Of a stretch of DNA of 64,000 bases, positions 28,414 through 38,129 are shown piece by piece; the first letter of the stretch is position 1, and each line of letters begins with the position of its first letter. A program made the position numbers and the translations under genes. The stretch is from Labilibaculum sp. K2S. Its GTDB lineage: Bacteria > Bacteroidota > Bacteroidia > Bacteroidales > Marinifilaceae. The notes below the pieces were generated by a model. It was not told where the DNA came from and did no database searches. It saw nothing but the letters and a program-made list of their open reading frames with translations. The stretch is taken from assembly GCF_030372765.1 (NCBI RefSeq), contig NZ_JAUCMW010000005.1:180548-244547 (forward strand), written 5' to 3'.

Positions 28414-30492
28414 ATGCGGGACAAATTCTTTTTGGGTGTCATATTCACCTTTGTTTTAACAGCAACATCATGCGTAAAAACGAAGGTACCTGCAGCATGC
28501 GGCCCAACACCATCAGAGAACCAAATGAGAGTGCAGGAAATGGAAAGCTATGCTTTTGTACATTTTTCACTCAATACGTACACAGATCAGTCTTGGGGGT
28601 TTGGAAATGAAGATGTTAATCTTTTTAATCCAGAGAAATCGGATTGTCGCCAATGGGCTCGTATTTGCAAGGAAGCAGGGCTGAAAGGTGTAATTATTAC
28701 AGCAAAGCATCACTGTGGTTTTTGCTTATGGCCTTCAAAATACACAGAGTATTCGGTGAAAAATGCACCATGGAAAGATGGCAACGGCGATATGATCCGC
28801 GAAATGGCCGATGCTTGTAAAGAGTATGGTTTGAAATTGGGCATCTATTTGTCACCATGGGATAGAAACAGTGCAGATTACGGAAAACCTGAATATATTA
28901 CCTATTTCAGAAACCAGTTGACAGAGCTTCTTACCAATTATGGTGAAATTTTCGAAGTGTGGTTTGATGGAGCTAATGGTGGAGACGGTTACTACGGTGG
29001 AGCTAACGAAACTCGTAAAATTGACCGTACAACTTATTACGATTGGAAGAATACGTATGCGCTAATTCATAAGTTACAGCCCAACTGTGTGATTTGGAAC
29101 GATGGCGGTGATCGTGGCGACCTTCGTTGGGTAGGTACCGAAGAAGGTTCTGTGGGCGAAACCAACTGGAGTCTCTTGAACGCAACGGGTGATGTTCCAT
29201 GGAACAATTTACATTTTGGTCTCGAAACCGGTAATGCCTGGGTTCTTGCCGAAGTAAATACGTCTATCCGTCCGGAGTGGTTTTACCATCCGAACGAAGA
29301 TAACAAAGTAAAGACCGTTCCTCAATTGATGGATCTTTACTATCACTCTATCGGGCGTAACGGCACCTTGTTGCTTAACTTCCCTATTATGCCAAACGGT
29401 TTAATTCACCCAACCGACGAAAAGAATGCAATTGAATTTGGCCAGGCGGTGAAGGAATCTTTTGCTGTCAACTTGGCTCAAAAAGCAAAGGCTGAAGCGT
29501 CTAATATTCGCGGGAACGAGAAAGATTTTGGTGCAGCAAAAGCAATCGATGATGATAAAGACACTTATTGGGCGACTGATGATAGCGTGAACATAGCTTC
29601 ATTGACCATTGATCTGGGCAAACCAACCTTGTTTAATCGTTTTCTGGTACAGGAATACATTCGTTTAGGACAACGTGTGAAGGCTTTCTCAGTTGAAGCT
29701 CTAGTGGACGGAAACTGGAAAGAAATAGCGAGAGCAACTACTATCGGTTACAAACGTATTCTTCGTTTCCCGGCAGTGAATGCAACTCAGGTACGTTTCA
29801 ATGTTATCGACTCAAAATGCAGTCCTATCATTTCTAGTATTGGAATTTATGATGCACCGGTTTTCCTAAATGCACCTGCTATTGTCCGAAATCAATCAGG
29901 TAAAGTGTCTATTAACACAAATGATATTGGTCCCATCTTTTATTATACATTAGATGGTAGTGAACCAACTGCAAATTCAATTAAATATACAGGTCCTTTT
30001 GCAGCAGATGGGAAAGTGGTTGTAAAAGCGATATCCTACGATCCGACTTTGCGTAAAAGCAGCCCTGTAGGTGAGGAAAAATTCGGTATTTCAAAGAATA
30101 ACTGGAAATTGGTAGGGATAAGCGATGATAAAGCTACAGCACTACTTGACGGAGATCCATCCAGTGTTTGGCATCAGAGAGACCTGAAAATGCCAATTGA
30201 TCTAGTGATTGACCTTGGCAGTAATAATAGTGTTTGTGGTTTCAAATACTTGCCCGATCAGAATAAATGGAGTTCGGGTATCATAACTACCTATCAGTTC
30301 TTTGTTTCGACCAATAATATAAACTGGAAATTGGTAAGTGAAGGCGAATTTTCAAACATCAAAAACAATCCCTTGATGCAAATCAAATCTTTTGCACCAG
30401 TAAAAGCTCGTTACATTAAGTTGCGTGCATTGAAAAATACGTATGGTGATGACGTTGCTGGATATGCCGAAGTAGATGTAATTACAGAATAA
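28414..30492 (+). CDS. GH29 alpha-L-fucosidase lipoprotein with two F5/8-type domains
   Basis: 692 aa. Lipobox TATSC (Cys20), followed by VKTK without acidic residues, so it is probably periplasmic-facing. GH29 barrel: YAFVHFSLNTYTDQSWGFG, VIITAKHHCGFCLW, nucleophile Asp185 in EVWFDGANG, GTLLLNFPIMPNGLI. Then an F5/8 type C/CBM32-like domain (about 355-480; AIDDDKDTYWATDD), a chitobiase-C/FN3-like domain (about 490-555; FYYTLDGSEPTANS) and a second F5/8-like domain (about 560-690). This resembles the GH29-B branch acting on alpha-1,3/1,4-fucose. Three GH29 genes of different branches in one locus suggest different fucosyl linkages. Confidence 0.88.
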   Translation: MRDKFFLGVIFTFVLTATSCVKTKVPAACGPTPSENQMRVQEMESYAFVHFSLNTYTDQSWGFGNEDVNLFNPEKSDCRQWARICKEAGLKGVIITAKHHCGFCLWPSKYTEYSVKNAPWKDGNGDMIREMADACKEYGLKLGIYLSPWDRNSADYGKPEYITYFRNQLTELLTNYGEIFEVWFDGANGGDGYYGGANETRKIDRTTYYDWKNTYALIHKLQPNCVIWNDGGDRGDLRWVGTEEGSVGETNWSLLNATGDVPWNNLHFGLETGNAWVLAEVNTSIRPEWFYHPNEDNKVKTVPQLMDLYYHSIGRNGTLLLNFPIMPNGLIHPTDEKNAIEFGQAVKESFAVNLAQKAKAEASNIRGNEKDFGAAKAIDDDKDTYWATDDSVNIASLTIDLGKPTLFNRFLVQEYIRLGQRVKAFSVEALVDGNWKEIARATTIGYKRILRFPAVNATQVRFNVIDSKCSPIISSIGIYDAPVFLNAPAIVRNQSGKVSINTNDIGPIFYYTLDGSEPTANSIKYTGPFAADGKVVVKAISYDPTLRKSSPVGEEKFGISKNNWKLVGISDDKATALLDGDPSSVWHQRDLKMPIDLVIDLGSNNSVCGFKYLPDQNKWSSGIITTYQFFVSTNNINWKLVSEGEFSNIKNNPLMQIKSFAPVKARYIKLRALKNTYGDDVAGYAEVDVITE

Positions 30493-30500
30493 TGAATAAA

Positions 30501-30540
30501 ATCGGTTATTCCCCGGCTCTTGAGTTAGGGAATAACTGAT
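30501..30540 (+). terminator. Hairpin after the third GH29
   Basis: ATCGGTTATTCCC (30501-30513) pairs with GGGAATAACTGAT (30528-30540) over 13 bp with one G-T wobble. No poly-T follows. It sits 9 bp after the stop codon. Confidence 0.55.
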
Positions 30541-30642
30541 TAATCAGAAGAATTGAGATGTTGGCAACAACCCAATTCCATTACAAATCAAGCATTCAAC
30601 AAGTCGTAAATTTTGTTGAAATCATTTAGAAAGATTTATTTT

Positions 30643-32316
30643 ATGAAGAAATTACTTCTACTTACTTCCTTATTTTTTACAGCCATACTATTCAACAATT
30701 TAAAAGCTCAGGAATTACCACAATTGAAAAAAGAGGGAAATATAACCAGATTGTATGTTGATGGTAAGCCATTTGTGATGGTTGCAGGAGAGTTGCATAA
30801 TTCTTCATCTTCCAACTTAACTTATTTAGCACCCATTTTTCCAAAATTAAAAGAAATGGGACTTAATACAGTGATAGCATCTATTGCATGGGAACAGTTC
30901 GAACCACGGGAGGGTAAATTTGATTATACACTTATTGATGGGATTATATCCCAAGCTCGCGAAAATAATCTGAAACTTTGTATTTTATGGTTTGCCAGCT
31001 GGAAAAATGGACTTTCCACTTATACGCCACTTTGGGTAAAAAAGGATTCAAAACGTTTTTTTAAATTAAAGCAAAGCGATGGGAGCACTGGCGAAGTAAT
31101 CTCCTCTTTTTGCAAGGAAGCGCAGATGGCAGATGCCAAGGCTTATGTGCAATTAATGAAACGAATTAAGGAAGTTGACAAAGACCATACTGTTGTAATG
31201 ATGCAGCCTGAAAACGAGGTTGGAGCATTCCAGGATATGGACTACAATAAACAAGCACTTGACTTATTTAAGTCTCCTGTTCCGGAAACCTTAATTCGGT
31301 ATTTGCAAAAAAACACGAATAATTTGAGCCCAGAAATGAAATCTGTTTGGCAAAAAAATGGAAGCAAAACTAAAGGCACATGGTCTGAAGTATTTGCTGA
31401 TAACATGAAAAGTGCACAAAACTTTTTTATGACTTGGCAATATGCTTCGTATATAAATGAAATATGTCGCTTAGGTAAAAAAGAGCTAAATCTTCCAATG
31501 TTTGTAAATGCCTGGTTGGTTCAAAATCCAACTGATTTGCCTGGTACATATCCAAACGGAGGACCTGTATCCAGAGCAATGGATGTTTACAAAGCCGCTG
31601 CATCTGATATCGATTTCTGTGCGCCTGATATTTACGTACCTACCTTTAAAGAAGTATTGTCAATGTATCATCGTGCAGATAATCCAATTTTCATTCCCGA
31701 AAGTACTATAGATCAGGCTCGTGCTTTTTATGCATACGCAGAACATGATGCGATGTGTTTTTCTCCATTTGGAATCGAAGATGCTTATACCAATTTACCT
31801 TATCGTCAAGCAATTTCTGTAATAAATGAATTAATGCCCTATATTAAAAAATATCAAGGTACTGGTAAAATGCGGGGTTTTATGCGCACAAAAGAAAGTA
31901 CCAGAGACACACTAACATTTGGAGACGATAAAGTGTATGTGGAATATGATAAATGGAATACTACAGGATATGGTTTGGTTATTCAAACTGCTCCGGATGA
32001 ATATATAATAGCAGGTATTACAGCAAGAATAACATTTGGAAAGAAAGATCCATCAAGAAAGATTCGCTTAGGACATGTGTTTGATGGAAAGTTTGAAGGA
32101 GAAAAATGGGTGCCTTTCCGTATGCTTAATGGTGATGAAACTTGGCAGCATGACTGTGTGCTGGTAACAGGACGTAAAGCCATAGTTGCACAAACTGTAG
32201 ACGGACAAATTGTTCCTCCTCAGCCAGGGCCAGACCAGCCAGTACAAGAGTCTGCTAAGACTACAGAGGTTCAAACTCCTGCAGTTTATAAAGTGACTAC
32301 TTATGAGATGAAATAA
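30643..32316 (+). CDS. GH35-like beta-galactosidase (DUF5597-type)
   Basis: 557 aa from the ATG at 30643, which gives a clean signal peptide (MKKLLLLTSLF, cleaved near LKAQ); the TTG at 30613 is rejected. Barrel start: PFVMVAGELHNSS, GLNTVIASIAWEQFEP. The acid/base Glu192 is in QPENEVGAF, the GH35 pattern QxENEYG. The putative nucleophile Glu353 is in IFIPESTIDQ. The C-terminal sandwich (about 440-530) corresponds to the DUF5597 domain, followed by a Pro/Gln-rich low-complexity end (PPQPGPDQPVQES). Expected to release terminal beta-galactose in the periplasm. Confidence 0.82.
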   Translation: MKKLLLLTSLFFTAILFNNLKAQELPQLKKEGNITRLYVDGKPFVMVAGELHNSSSSNLTYLAPIFPKLKEMGLNTVIASIAWEQFEPREGKFDYTLIDGIISQARENNLKLCILWFASWKNGLSTYTPLWVKKDSKRFFKLKQSDGSTGEVISSFCKEAQMADAKAYVQLMKRIKEVDKDHTVVMMQPENEVGAFQDMDYNKQALDLFKSPVPETLIRYLQKNTNNLSPEMKSVWQKNGSKTKGTWSEVFADNMKSAQNFFMTWQYASYINEICRLGKKELNLPMFVNAWLVQNPTDLPGTYPNGGPVSRAMDVYKAAASDIDFCAPDIYVPTFKEVLSMYHRADNPIFIPESTIDQARAFYAYAEHDAMCFSPFGIEDAYTNLPYRQAISVINELMPYIKKYQGTGKMRGFMRTKESTRDTLTFGDDKVYVEYDKWNTTGYGLVIQTAPDEYIIAGITARITFGKKDPSRKIRLGHVFDGKFEGEKWVPFRMLNGDETWQHDCVLVTGRKAIVAQTVDGQIVPPQPGPDQPVQESAKTTEVQTPAVYKVTTYEMK

Positions 32317-32424
32317 AAACAGTCTGCGAATAAAGTTAATTGAAAGACACTAACTCAGCTATCTATTTTGTCATAAATAAACGGAATAGTAGTTTGAGAA
32401 ATAGAAAGAAAAGAATACAATATC

Positions 32425-34626
32425 ATGGAAAAAAGAAAAATTAGCGTTTTAGTATTACTATTTACGCTGTTGTCTGTTCACGGATGGGCACAAGGGCCTG
32501 TCTATTTAGATGTAAATAAACCTATAGAAGCTCGTATAAAGGATGCTTTGTCACGAATGACATTAGAAGAAAAAGTGGCACTTTGCCATGCTCAGTCAAA
32601 ATTCAGTTCAAAAGGAGTTCCCCGTCTGGGAATTCCAGATGTATGGTCTGCCGATGGGTCGCATGGTGTGAGCGATGAGAAATTATGGGATGAATGGAGT
32701 GGGGCACAATGGACTAATGACTCTTGCACCGCTTTTCCTGCATTAACCTGTCTTGCGGCAACATTCAATCCCGAGATATCATTGCTTTACGGTAAATCTA
32801 TTGGAGAAGAAGCCCGATACCGAAACAAAACCATGTTGTTAGGACCAGGAGTCAATATTTATCGTACACCACTCAATGGTCGGAATTTTGAATATATGGG
32901 TGAAGATCCTTTTTTGGCTTCACGCATGGTGGTTCCATACATTCAGGGTGTACAGTCTAATGGAGTTGCTGCGTGCGTAAAGCACTTTGCATTGAACAAT
33001 CAGGAAATTTCCCGTGGCGAAATTAATGTGAATGTTAGTGACCGGGCGTTGCACGAGATTTATCTTCCGGCCTTTAAAGCTGCCGTTCAGGAAGGGAAAG
33101 TGTGGTCAATCATGGGCGCATATAACAAAATACGGGGTGAGCATTGCTGTCACAGCGACTTCTTATTGAATAAAATCCTGAAAAATGATTGGAAGTTTGA
33201 TGGCGTGGTGGTCAGTGACTGGGGCGGTGTACACAGTACCGATGAAGCTGTTAATGGTGGACTTGATATTGAGATGGGTACATATACCAATGGATTGACA
33301 ACACAAGGTCATTTCCCTTTTTCTAGCTATTATTTGGCCGATCCGTTCTTGAACGGAATTAAATCGGGGAAATACGAGATGTCGAAACTTGATGATAAAG
33401 CGGGCCGAATCCTGCGGATGATTTTTCGCACTACCATGTGTGCCAATCGTCCTTTCGGTCGGTTTGTATCACCTGAACATAATTTAGTGGCTCGAAAAAT
33501 AGCAGATGAAGGTATTGTCCTTCTAAAAAATAACAAACAGTTTTTACCCATTCCTAAAGGTAAATACACAAGGATTGCTGTGATAGGCGAAAATGCTACA
33601 CGTAGTCTGATTGTTGGTGGAGGTTCCACGTCGCTGAAAGCTGCTTATGAAGTTTCACCATTACAGGGATTAAGGAGTAAATACGGTGAAAATCATATTG
33701 TTTACAGCATGGGATATGCTTCAGGTCGGTCGCTATATGGAGCAGAAGAACCCTCTAAATTAAATATAGACTCATTGCAAAACGCAGCAGTTGAGGTTGC
33801 CCGTCAGGCCGATGTGGTACTTTTTGTTGGTGGGTTGAATAAAAATTATTTTCAGGATTGTGAAAGTGGTGACCGTAAATCTCTTAGTTTGCCATTCGGA
33901 CAAGACAAATTAATTGAAGCCATACAGAAAGTCAATAAAAATGTTGCCGTAGTTTTATTAAGCGGAAATGCGGTTTTGATGCCTTGGTTAGATAAAGTAC
34001 CAGCTGTTGTGCAAGGATGGTATCTTGGCTCTGAGGCCGGAAATGCTTTGGCAGATATTATTTCTGGCGACGTAAACCCTTCAGGGAAACTCCCTATTTC
34101 ATTTCCTAAAAAACTTGAAGATGTTGGGGCACATGCCTTTGATAAACTCTGTTATCCAGGCGACAGTGTCAACGTGTATTACAAAGAAGATATTTTAGTA
34201 GGATACCGTTGGTACGATACTAAAAATATTCCAGTCCTTTTCCCATTCGGATATGGATTGAGTTATACAACATTTCAATATGGAAAACCTACAGTTTCTT
34301 CAAAATCAATTACAACAGCCGATTCATTAGTTGTGACAATTCCAGTAAAAAATACAGGAAAAGTTGCGGGAAAGGAAGTAGTTCAACTGTATGTTAATGA
34401 TGAAAAGTCAAGTTTGCCACGCCCAGTTAAAGAACTAAAAGGATTTGAGAAAATTTCTTTACAGCCGGGAGAGGAAAAAACGGTAAGTTTTACTTTAACA
34501 AAAAAGGATCTTTCTTATTATAATGACAAAAAAAAGGAATGGATTGCAGAACCGGGTCATTTCAAAATTATGATTGGAGCTTCGGCAACCGATATCAAAG
34601 GTACAGTTAACTTTCTTTTGAAATAG
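32425..34626 (+). CDS. GH3 beta-glucosidase-type enzyme (copy A), altered DGPHG motif
   Basis: 733 aa. Signal peptide ends near GWAQ. N-domain: RTPLNGRNFEYMGEDP, KHFALNNQE, nucleophile Asp265 in VVVSDWGGVH. C-domain with GGGSTSLKAAYEVSP, then a FnIII-like end. Very similar along its whole length to the GH3 at 47337. One clear difference is the substrate-pocket loop: here ADGSHGVSDE, against SDGPHGIREE in the other copy and DGPxGxR in the family. Pro and Arg are both replaced by Ser. This may alter specificity. GH43 follows after 27 bp. Confidence 0.9.
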   Translation: MEKRKISVLVLLFTLLSVHGWAQGPVYLDVNKPIEARIKDALSRMTLEEKVALCHAQSKFSSKGVPRLGIPDVWSADGSHGVSDEKLWDEWSGAQWTNDSCTAFPALTCLAATFNPEISLLYGKSIGEEARYRNKTMLLGPGVNIYRTPLNGRNFEYMGEDPFLASRMVVPYIQGVQSNGVAACVKHFALNNQEISRGEINVNVSDRALHEIYLPAFKAAVQEGKVWSIMGAYNKIRGEHCCHSDFLLNKILKNDWKFDGVVVSDWGGVHSTDEAVNGGLDIEMGTYTNGLTTQGHFPFSSYYLADPFLNGIKSGKYEMSKLDDKAGRILRMIFRTTMCANRPFGRFVSPEHNLVARKIADEGIVLLKNNKQFLPIPKGKYTRIAVIGENATRSLIVGGGSTSLKAAYEVSPLQGLRSKYGENHIVYSMGYASGRSLYGAEEPSKLNIDSLQNAAVEVARQADVVLFVGGLNKNYFQDCESGDRKSLSLPFGQDKLIEAIQKVNKNVAVVLLSGNAVLMPWLDKVPAVVQGWYLGSEAGNALADIISGDVNPSGKLPISFPKKLEDVGAHAFDKLCYPGDSVNVYYKEDILVGYRWYDTKNIPVLFPFGYGLSYTTFQYGKPTVSSKSITTADSLVVTIPVKNTGKVAGKEVVQLYVNDEKSSLPRPVKELKGFEKISLQPGEEKTVSFTLTKKDLSYYNDKKKEWIAEPGHFKIMIGASATDIKGTVNFLLK

Positions 34627-34653
34627 AACATTATAATTGATTAAAAAAACAAT

Positions 34654-36225
34654 ATGAAAAAAATAATTTTTCTTTTAGTTTGCATTTTAGGTTTTTCTCA
34701 CTACTCAAATGCTCAAGGATATAAAAATCCTGTTATTTCTGGTTTTCATCCAGATCCAAGTGTGTGTAGGGTGGGTGATGATTTTTATTTGGTAACTAGT
34801 AGTTTTGAATATTTCCCAGGGGTTCCGGTCTTTCATAGTAAAGATTTGATAAACTGGGAAAAGATTGGACACTGTCTGACTCGTCCTTCCCAATTAAAAT
34901 TAGATAAATGTCCACCTTCTGCGGGTATTTATGCACCGACACTTCGTTATCATAAGGGGCTTTTTTATATGGTTACTACAAATGTATCTAGTGGAAATTT
35001 TTATGTATATACAGATAATCCTGCAGGGGAATGGTCTGAACCTATTTTTGTAGAACAGGGAGGTATTGATCCAACATTGTATTTTGAAGATGGAAAATGT
35101 TACTTTATATCAAATGGCAAAGGCATCACCATTTCTGAAATAGATATTAAAACAGGAAAAAAATTTACTGAAGGCAGAATTGTATGGAATGGTACAGGAG
35201 GACGTTATCCGGAAGCACCGCATATTTATAAAAAAGACGGATGGTATTATTTACTCATTTCTGAAGGAGGTACCGAATATGGACATAAAATGACGATTGC
35301 ACGTAGCAAAAATATCTATGGACCTTATAATTCGAATCCTGCCAATCCGATTTTTACCCATATAAATGAAAATGCACAAAGCAATCCAATTCAAGGTACA
35401 GGGCATGGCGATTTTATTCAGGCTCATGACGGTTCGTGGTGGATAGTATTCTTGGGCTTTCGTCCACAAAGCTTACTACATCACGTATTGGGGCGTGAAA
35501 CATTTTTAGCTCCGGTAAGATGGGATGCAAATGCTTGGCCTGTGATCAATGGTAACGGTACTGTTAGTATAGATATGAAGGTACCTACTTTACCTTTACA
35601 ACCTGTAAAGCAACATGATCTCTCTACCGATTTTGATGAAGCAAAGTTAGGTGTTGATTGGAACTATCTTCGAAATCCATATATGAAGAATTATTCTCTT
35701 ACAGAGAAGAAAGGTTCTTTGAGGTTGAAAGCCAGCCCGGTTTCTTTGGATGATAATGATTCCCCTACTTTTGTAGGACGCAGACAGGAGCATATTGATT
35801 TTTCGGCTACCACTGTTCTGTCCTTAAATGATGCGAAGGAAGGTGACGAAGCAGGAATGACAATTCTGTACACGAGTCAAGCGCATTATGACATCTTTTT
35901 AAAAAAATCGGAAAAAGGCAAACGTAAACTGGTAGTACGTTATCATATGGGAGTGCTGAACCACATCGCTTACGAGAAGGAAATATCAGATGATAAAATC
36001 TATTTGAAAGTGAAAGGAGATAAGGACTTTTATTCGTTTTATTATTCTCTGGATGGTGAAAAATTTAATTTTTTAAACAAGATAAACGTATGGTATCTGA
36101 GTTCTGAAACCAATGGCGGTTTCACGGGAGTTTATATTGGATTATATGCCACATCCCAAAGTAAAAATACTAAAGCTTATGCTGATTTTGATAAGTTTAT
36201 GTACAAACCCGGAAATTTAGATTAA
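34654..36225 (+). CDS. GH43 arabinofuranosidase/beta-xylosidase
   Basis: 523 aa. Signal peptide ends near SNAQ. Five-bladed propeller with the three catalytic acids visible: base Asp34 (GFHPDPSVC), pKa modulator Asp139 (GGIDPTLY) and acid Glu187 (RYPEAPH). C-terminal concanavalin-like beta-sandwich from about 325 (DFDEAKLGVDWNYLRNP). This two-domain layout is that of GH43 subfamily 12-type enzymes found in xyloglucan and arabinoxylan PULs. Arabinose decorates some plant xyloglucans. Substrate inferred from context. Confidence 0.88.
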   Translation: MKKIIFLLVCILGFSHYSNAQGYKNPVISGFHPDPSVCRVGDDFYLVTSSFEYFPGVPVFHSKDLINWEKIGHCLTRPSQLKLDKCPPSAGIYAPTLRYHKGLFYMVTTNVSSGNFYVYTDNPAGEWSEPIFVEQGGIDPTLYFEDGKCYFISNGKGITISEIDIKTGKKFTEGRIVWNGTGGRYPEAPHIYKKDGWYYLLISEGGTEYGHKMTIARSKNIYGPYNSNPANPIFTHINENAQSNPIQGTGHGDFIQAHDGSWWIVFLGFRPQSLLHHVLGRETFLAPVRWDANAWPVINGNGTVSIDMKVPTLPLQPVKQHDLSTDFDEAKLGVDWNYLRNPYMKNYSLTEKKGSLRLKASPVSLDDNDSPTFVGRRQEHIDFSATTVLSLNDAKEGDEAGMTILYTSQAHYDIFLKKSEKGKRKLVVRYHMGVLNHIAYEKEISDDKIYLKVKGDKDFYSFYYSLDGEKFNFLNKINVWYLSSETNGGFTGVYIGLYATSQSKNTKAYADFDKFMYKPGNLD

Positions 36226-36329
36226 TGTAGGTTTGATGGTGTTTTGCTTGTAGTGCTTTATACTATACACAGGTTTATGTGATATGAAACTTAAAGGTAG
36301 CAGGTAAAATTAAATAAATACGATGTGAA

Positions 36330-38129
36330 ATGAATGTTTTTAAAGATAATTTATTTAGGGGTTCGGTTATTGTTCTGTTTTGGTTATTGAATATGGCAGG
36401 AAGTTCACATGCCCAAACGGCCATGGTTAATGATCAATCCCGGCATTTGATAAGTTTGAATGGGAAATGGAATGTGATGGTAGATCAGGGAAATGTTGGG
36501 GGATGGAAAAAATTTTGGATAGAACCAAAATTACAGAAGAAGACCGACTTTTTTGAATATTCATTTGACGGTGCACCGGAATTGAATGTGCCGGGCGACT
36601 TCAATTCGCAGATGTGCGAACTCTCTTTTTATGAAGGCTCTGTTTGGTACAGAAAACTGTTCAATGTTGCCCAAAAGAAAGATAAGCGACTTTTCCTTTA
36701 TTTTGGTGCTGTTAATTATATCGCAGATGTGTATTTGAATGGTGAAAAACTCGGAAGCCACGAAGGTGGTTTCACTCCTTTTCAATTCGAGATTACAGGT
36801 AAAGTTAAAGACGGCAGTAATTCATTAATCGTAAATGTAGATAACCGCCGTTTAGAGAATGGACTTCCGGGTTATGGTTATGACTGGTTAAATTATGGAG
36901 GTATCACACGTGATGTTAGTATTATTGAAACAGCCAATACATACATTGAAGACTATTTTATACAATTAGAAAAAGGTAGCCTAAATGATGTGCTGGGCTG
37001 GATTCAACTCAATGGTGGGCAAGCTGAGCAAAAGATTAAAGTAAAAATACCCGAACTAAATATCGTTTATAAAAGCCAAACCAATAACAGTGGTTTTGCT
37101 AGAGTAGAATTTTCGTCGCGTTTCAAACTCTGGTCGCCAGAAAGCCCTAAGCTTTACAATGTAATTGTTGAAAGTGAAACCGATACGATTGTGGACGAAA
37201 TAGGCTTCCGAACCCTTGATGTACAGGGGGATAAGGTCTTGTTGAATAGAAAGCCAATTTTTCTGAAAGGTGTAAATATCCACGAAGAAAACCCAATGAA
37301 AAAAGCCAGAGCCTATTCATTGGACGATGCCAAACTATTACTGAATTCAGCAAAAGAATTGGGCTGCAACCTTGTTCGATTGGCACACTATCCACATAAC
37401 GAATACATGATAAAGGAAGCAGAAAAAATGGGATTAATGATATGGAGCGAACTTCCCATCTATCAGAATATTCAATTTGCGGATAGTCTGGTTCCTAAAA
37501 AAATGGAGACAATGTTGAGAGAGATGATTCGCAGAGATAAAAACCGTTGTGGAGTTGCTATCTGGAGTCTTTCGAACGAAACTTATTCGAGTACTCCAAA
37601 CAGGAATAAAGCACTTATTAATTTGACTAAAATTTGCAAAGCAATAGATTCGACCAGATTAGTGTCTCATGTTATAAATACACAAGGCTATACTAATAAC
37701 TCATTCAATGTTTGGGACACTCTGTATAACTATTCAGATTTAATTGCCATTAACCAATATATAGGTTGGTATATTCCTTGGCAAGGAAAACCTTCGGAAG
37801 TGAAATGGAAAGTTAATTTCCCTGATAAACCAGTATTTATCTCTGAATTTGGAGGCGAGGCATTATATGGAAACAAAGATGTTCCAACTGACGAAGCCTC
37901 TTCTTGGTCCGAAGAATACCAGGAACAGATTTATAAGAATCAAGTAGAAATGTTTGGTACGATTCCTAATTTATGCGGAGTTTGTCCCTGGATTTTATTC
38001 GATTATAAATCTTTAGGACGAATGCATCCGGTGAATCAGAAAGGGTTCAACCGAAAGGGCTTATTATCCGATAAAGGAGAAAAGAAGAAGGCGTGGTATA
38101 TTATGAACGAATATTATAAAAGAAAATGA
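36330..38129 (+). CDS. Short GH2 enzyme (beta-glucuronidase/beta-galactosidase-like)
   Basis: 599 aa, the compact three-domain GH2 form. Signal peptide ends near SHAQ. Motifs: VWYRKLFNV, GSHEGGFTPFQFEITG, LKGVNIHEENP, acid/base Glu417 (WSLSNETY) and nucleophile Glu506 (FISEFGGEAL). WNYGG-like YDWLNYGGITRDV recalls beta-glucuronidase relatives, so either galactose or glucuronic acid is possible. Its stop overlaps the next start by 4 bp (ATGA at 38126), implying coupled translation with the esterase. Confidence 0.85.
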   Translation: MNVFKDNLFRGSVIVLFWLLNMAGSSHAQTAMVNDQSRHLISLNGKWNVMVDQGNVGGWKKFWIEPKLQKKTDFFEYSFDGAPELNVPGDFNSQMCELSFYEGSVWYRKLFNVAQKKDKRLFLYFGAVNYIADVYLNGEKLGSHEGGFTPFQFEITGKVKDGSNSLIVNVDNRRLENGLPGYGYDWLNYGGITRDVSIIETANTYIEDYFIQLEKGSLNDVLGWIQLNGGQAEQKIKVKIPELNIVYKSQTNNSGFARVEFSSRFKLWSPESPKLYNVIVESETDTIVDEIGFRTLDVQGDKVLLNRKPIFLKGVNIHEENPMKKARAYSLDDAKLLLNSAKELGCNLVRLAHYPHNEYMIKEAEKMGLMIWSELPIYQNIQFADSLVPKKMETMLREMIRRDKNRCGVAIWSLSNETYSSTPNRNKALINLTKICKAIDSTRLVSHVINTQGYTNNSFNVWDTLYNYSDLIAINQYIGWYIPWQGKPSEVKWKVNFPDKPVFISEFGGEALYGNKDVPTDEASSWSEEYQEQIYKNQVEMFGTIPNLCGVCPWILFDYKSLGRMHPVNQKGFNRKGLLSDKGEKKKAWYIMNEYYKRK

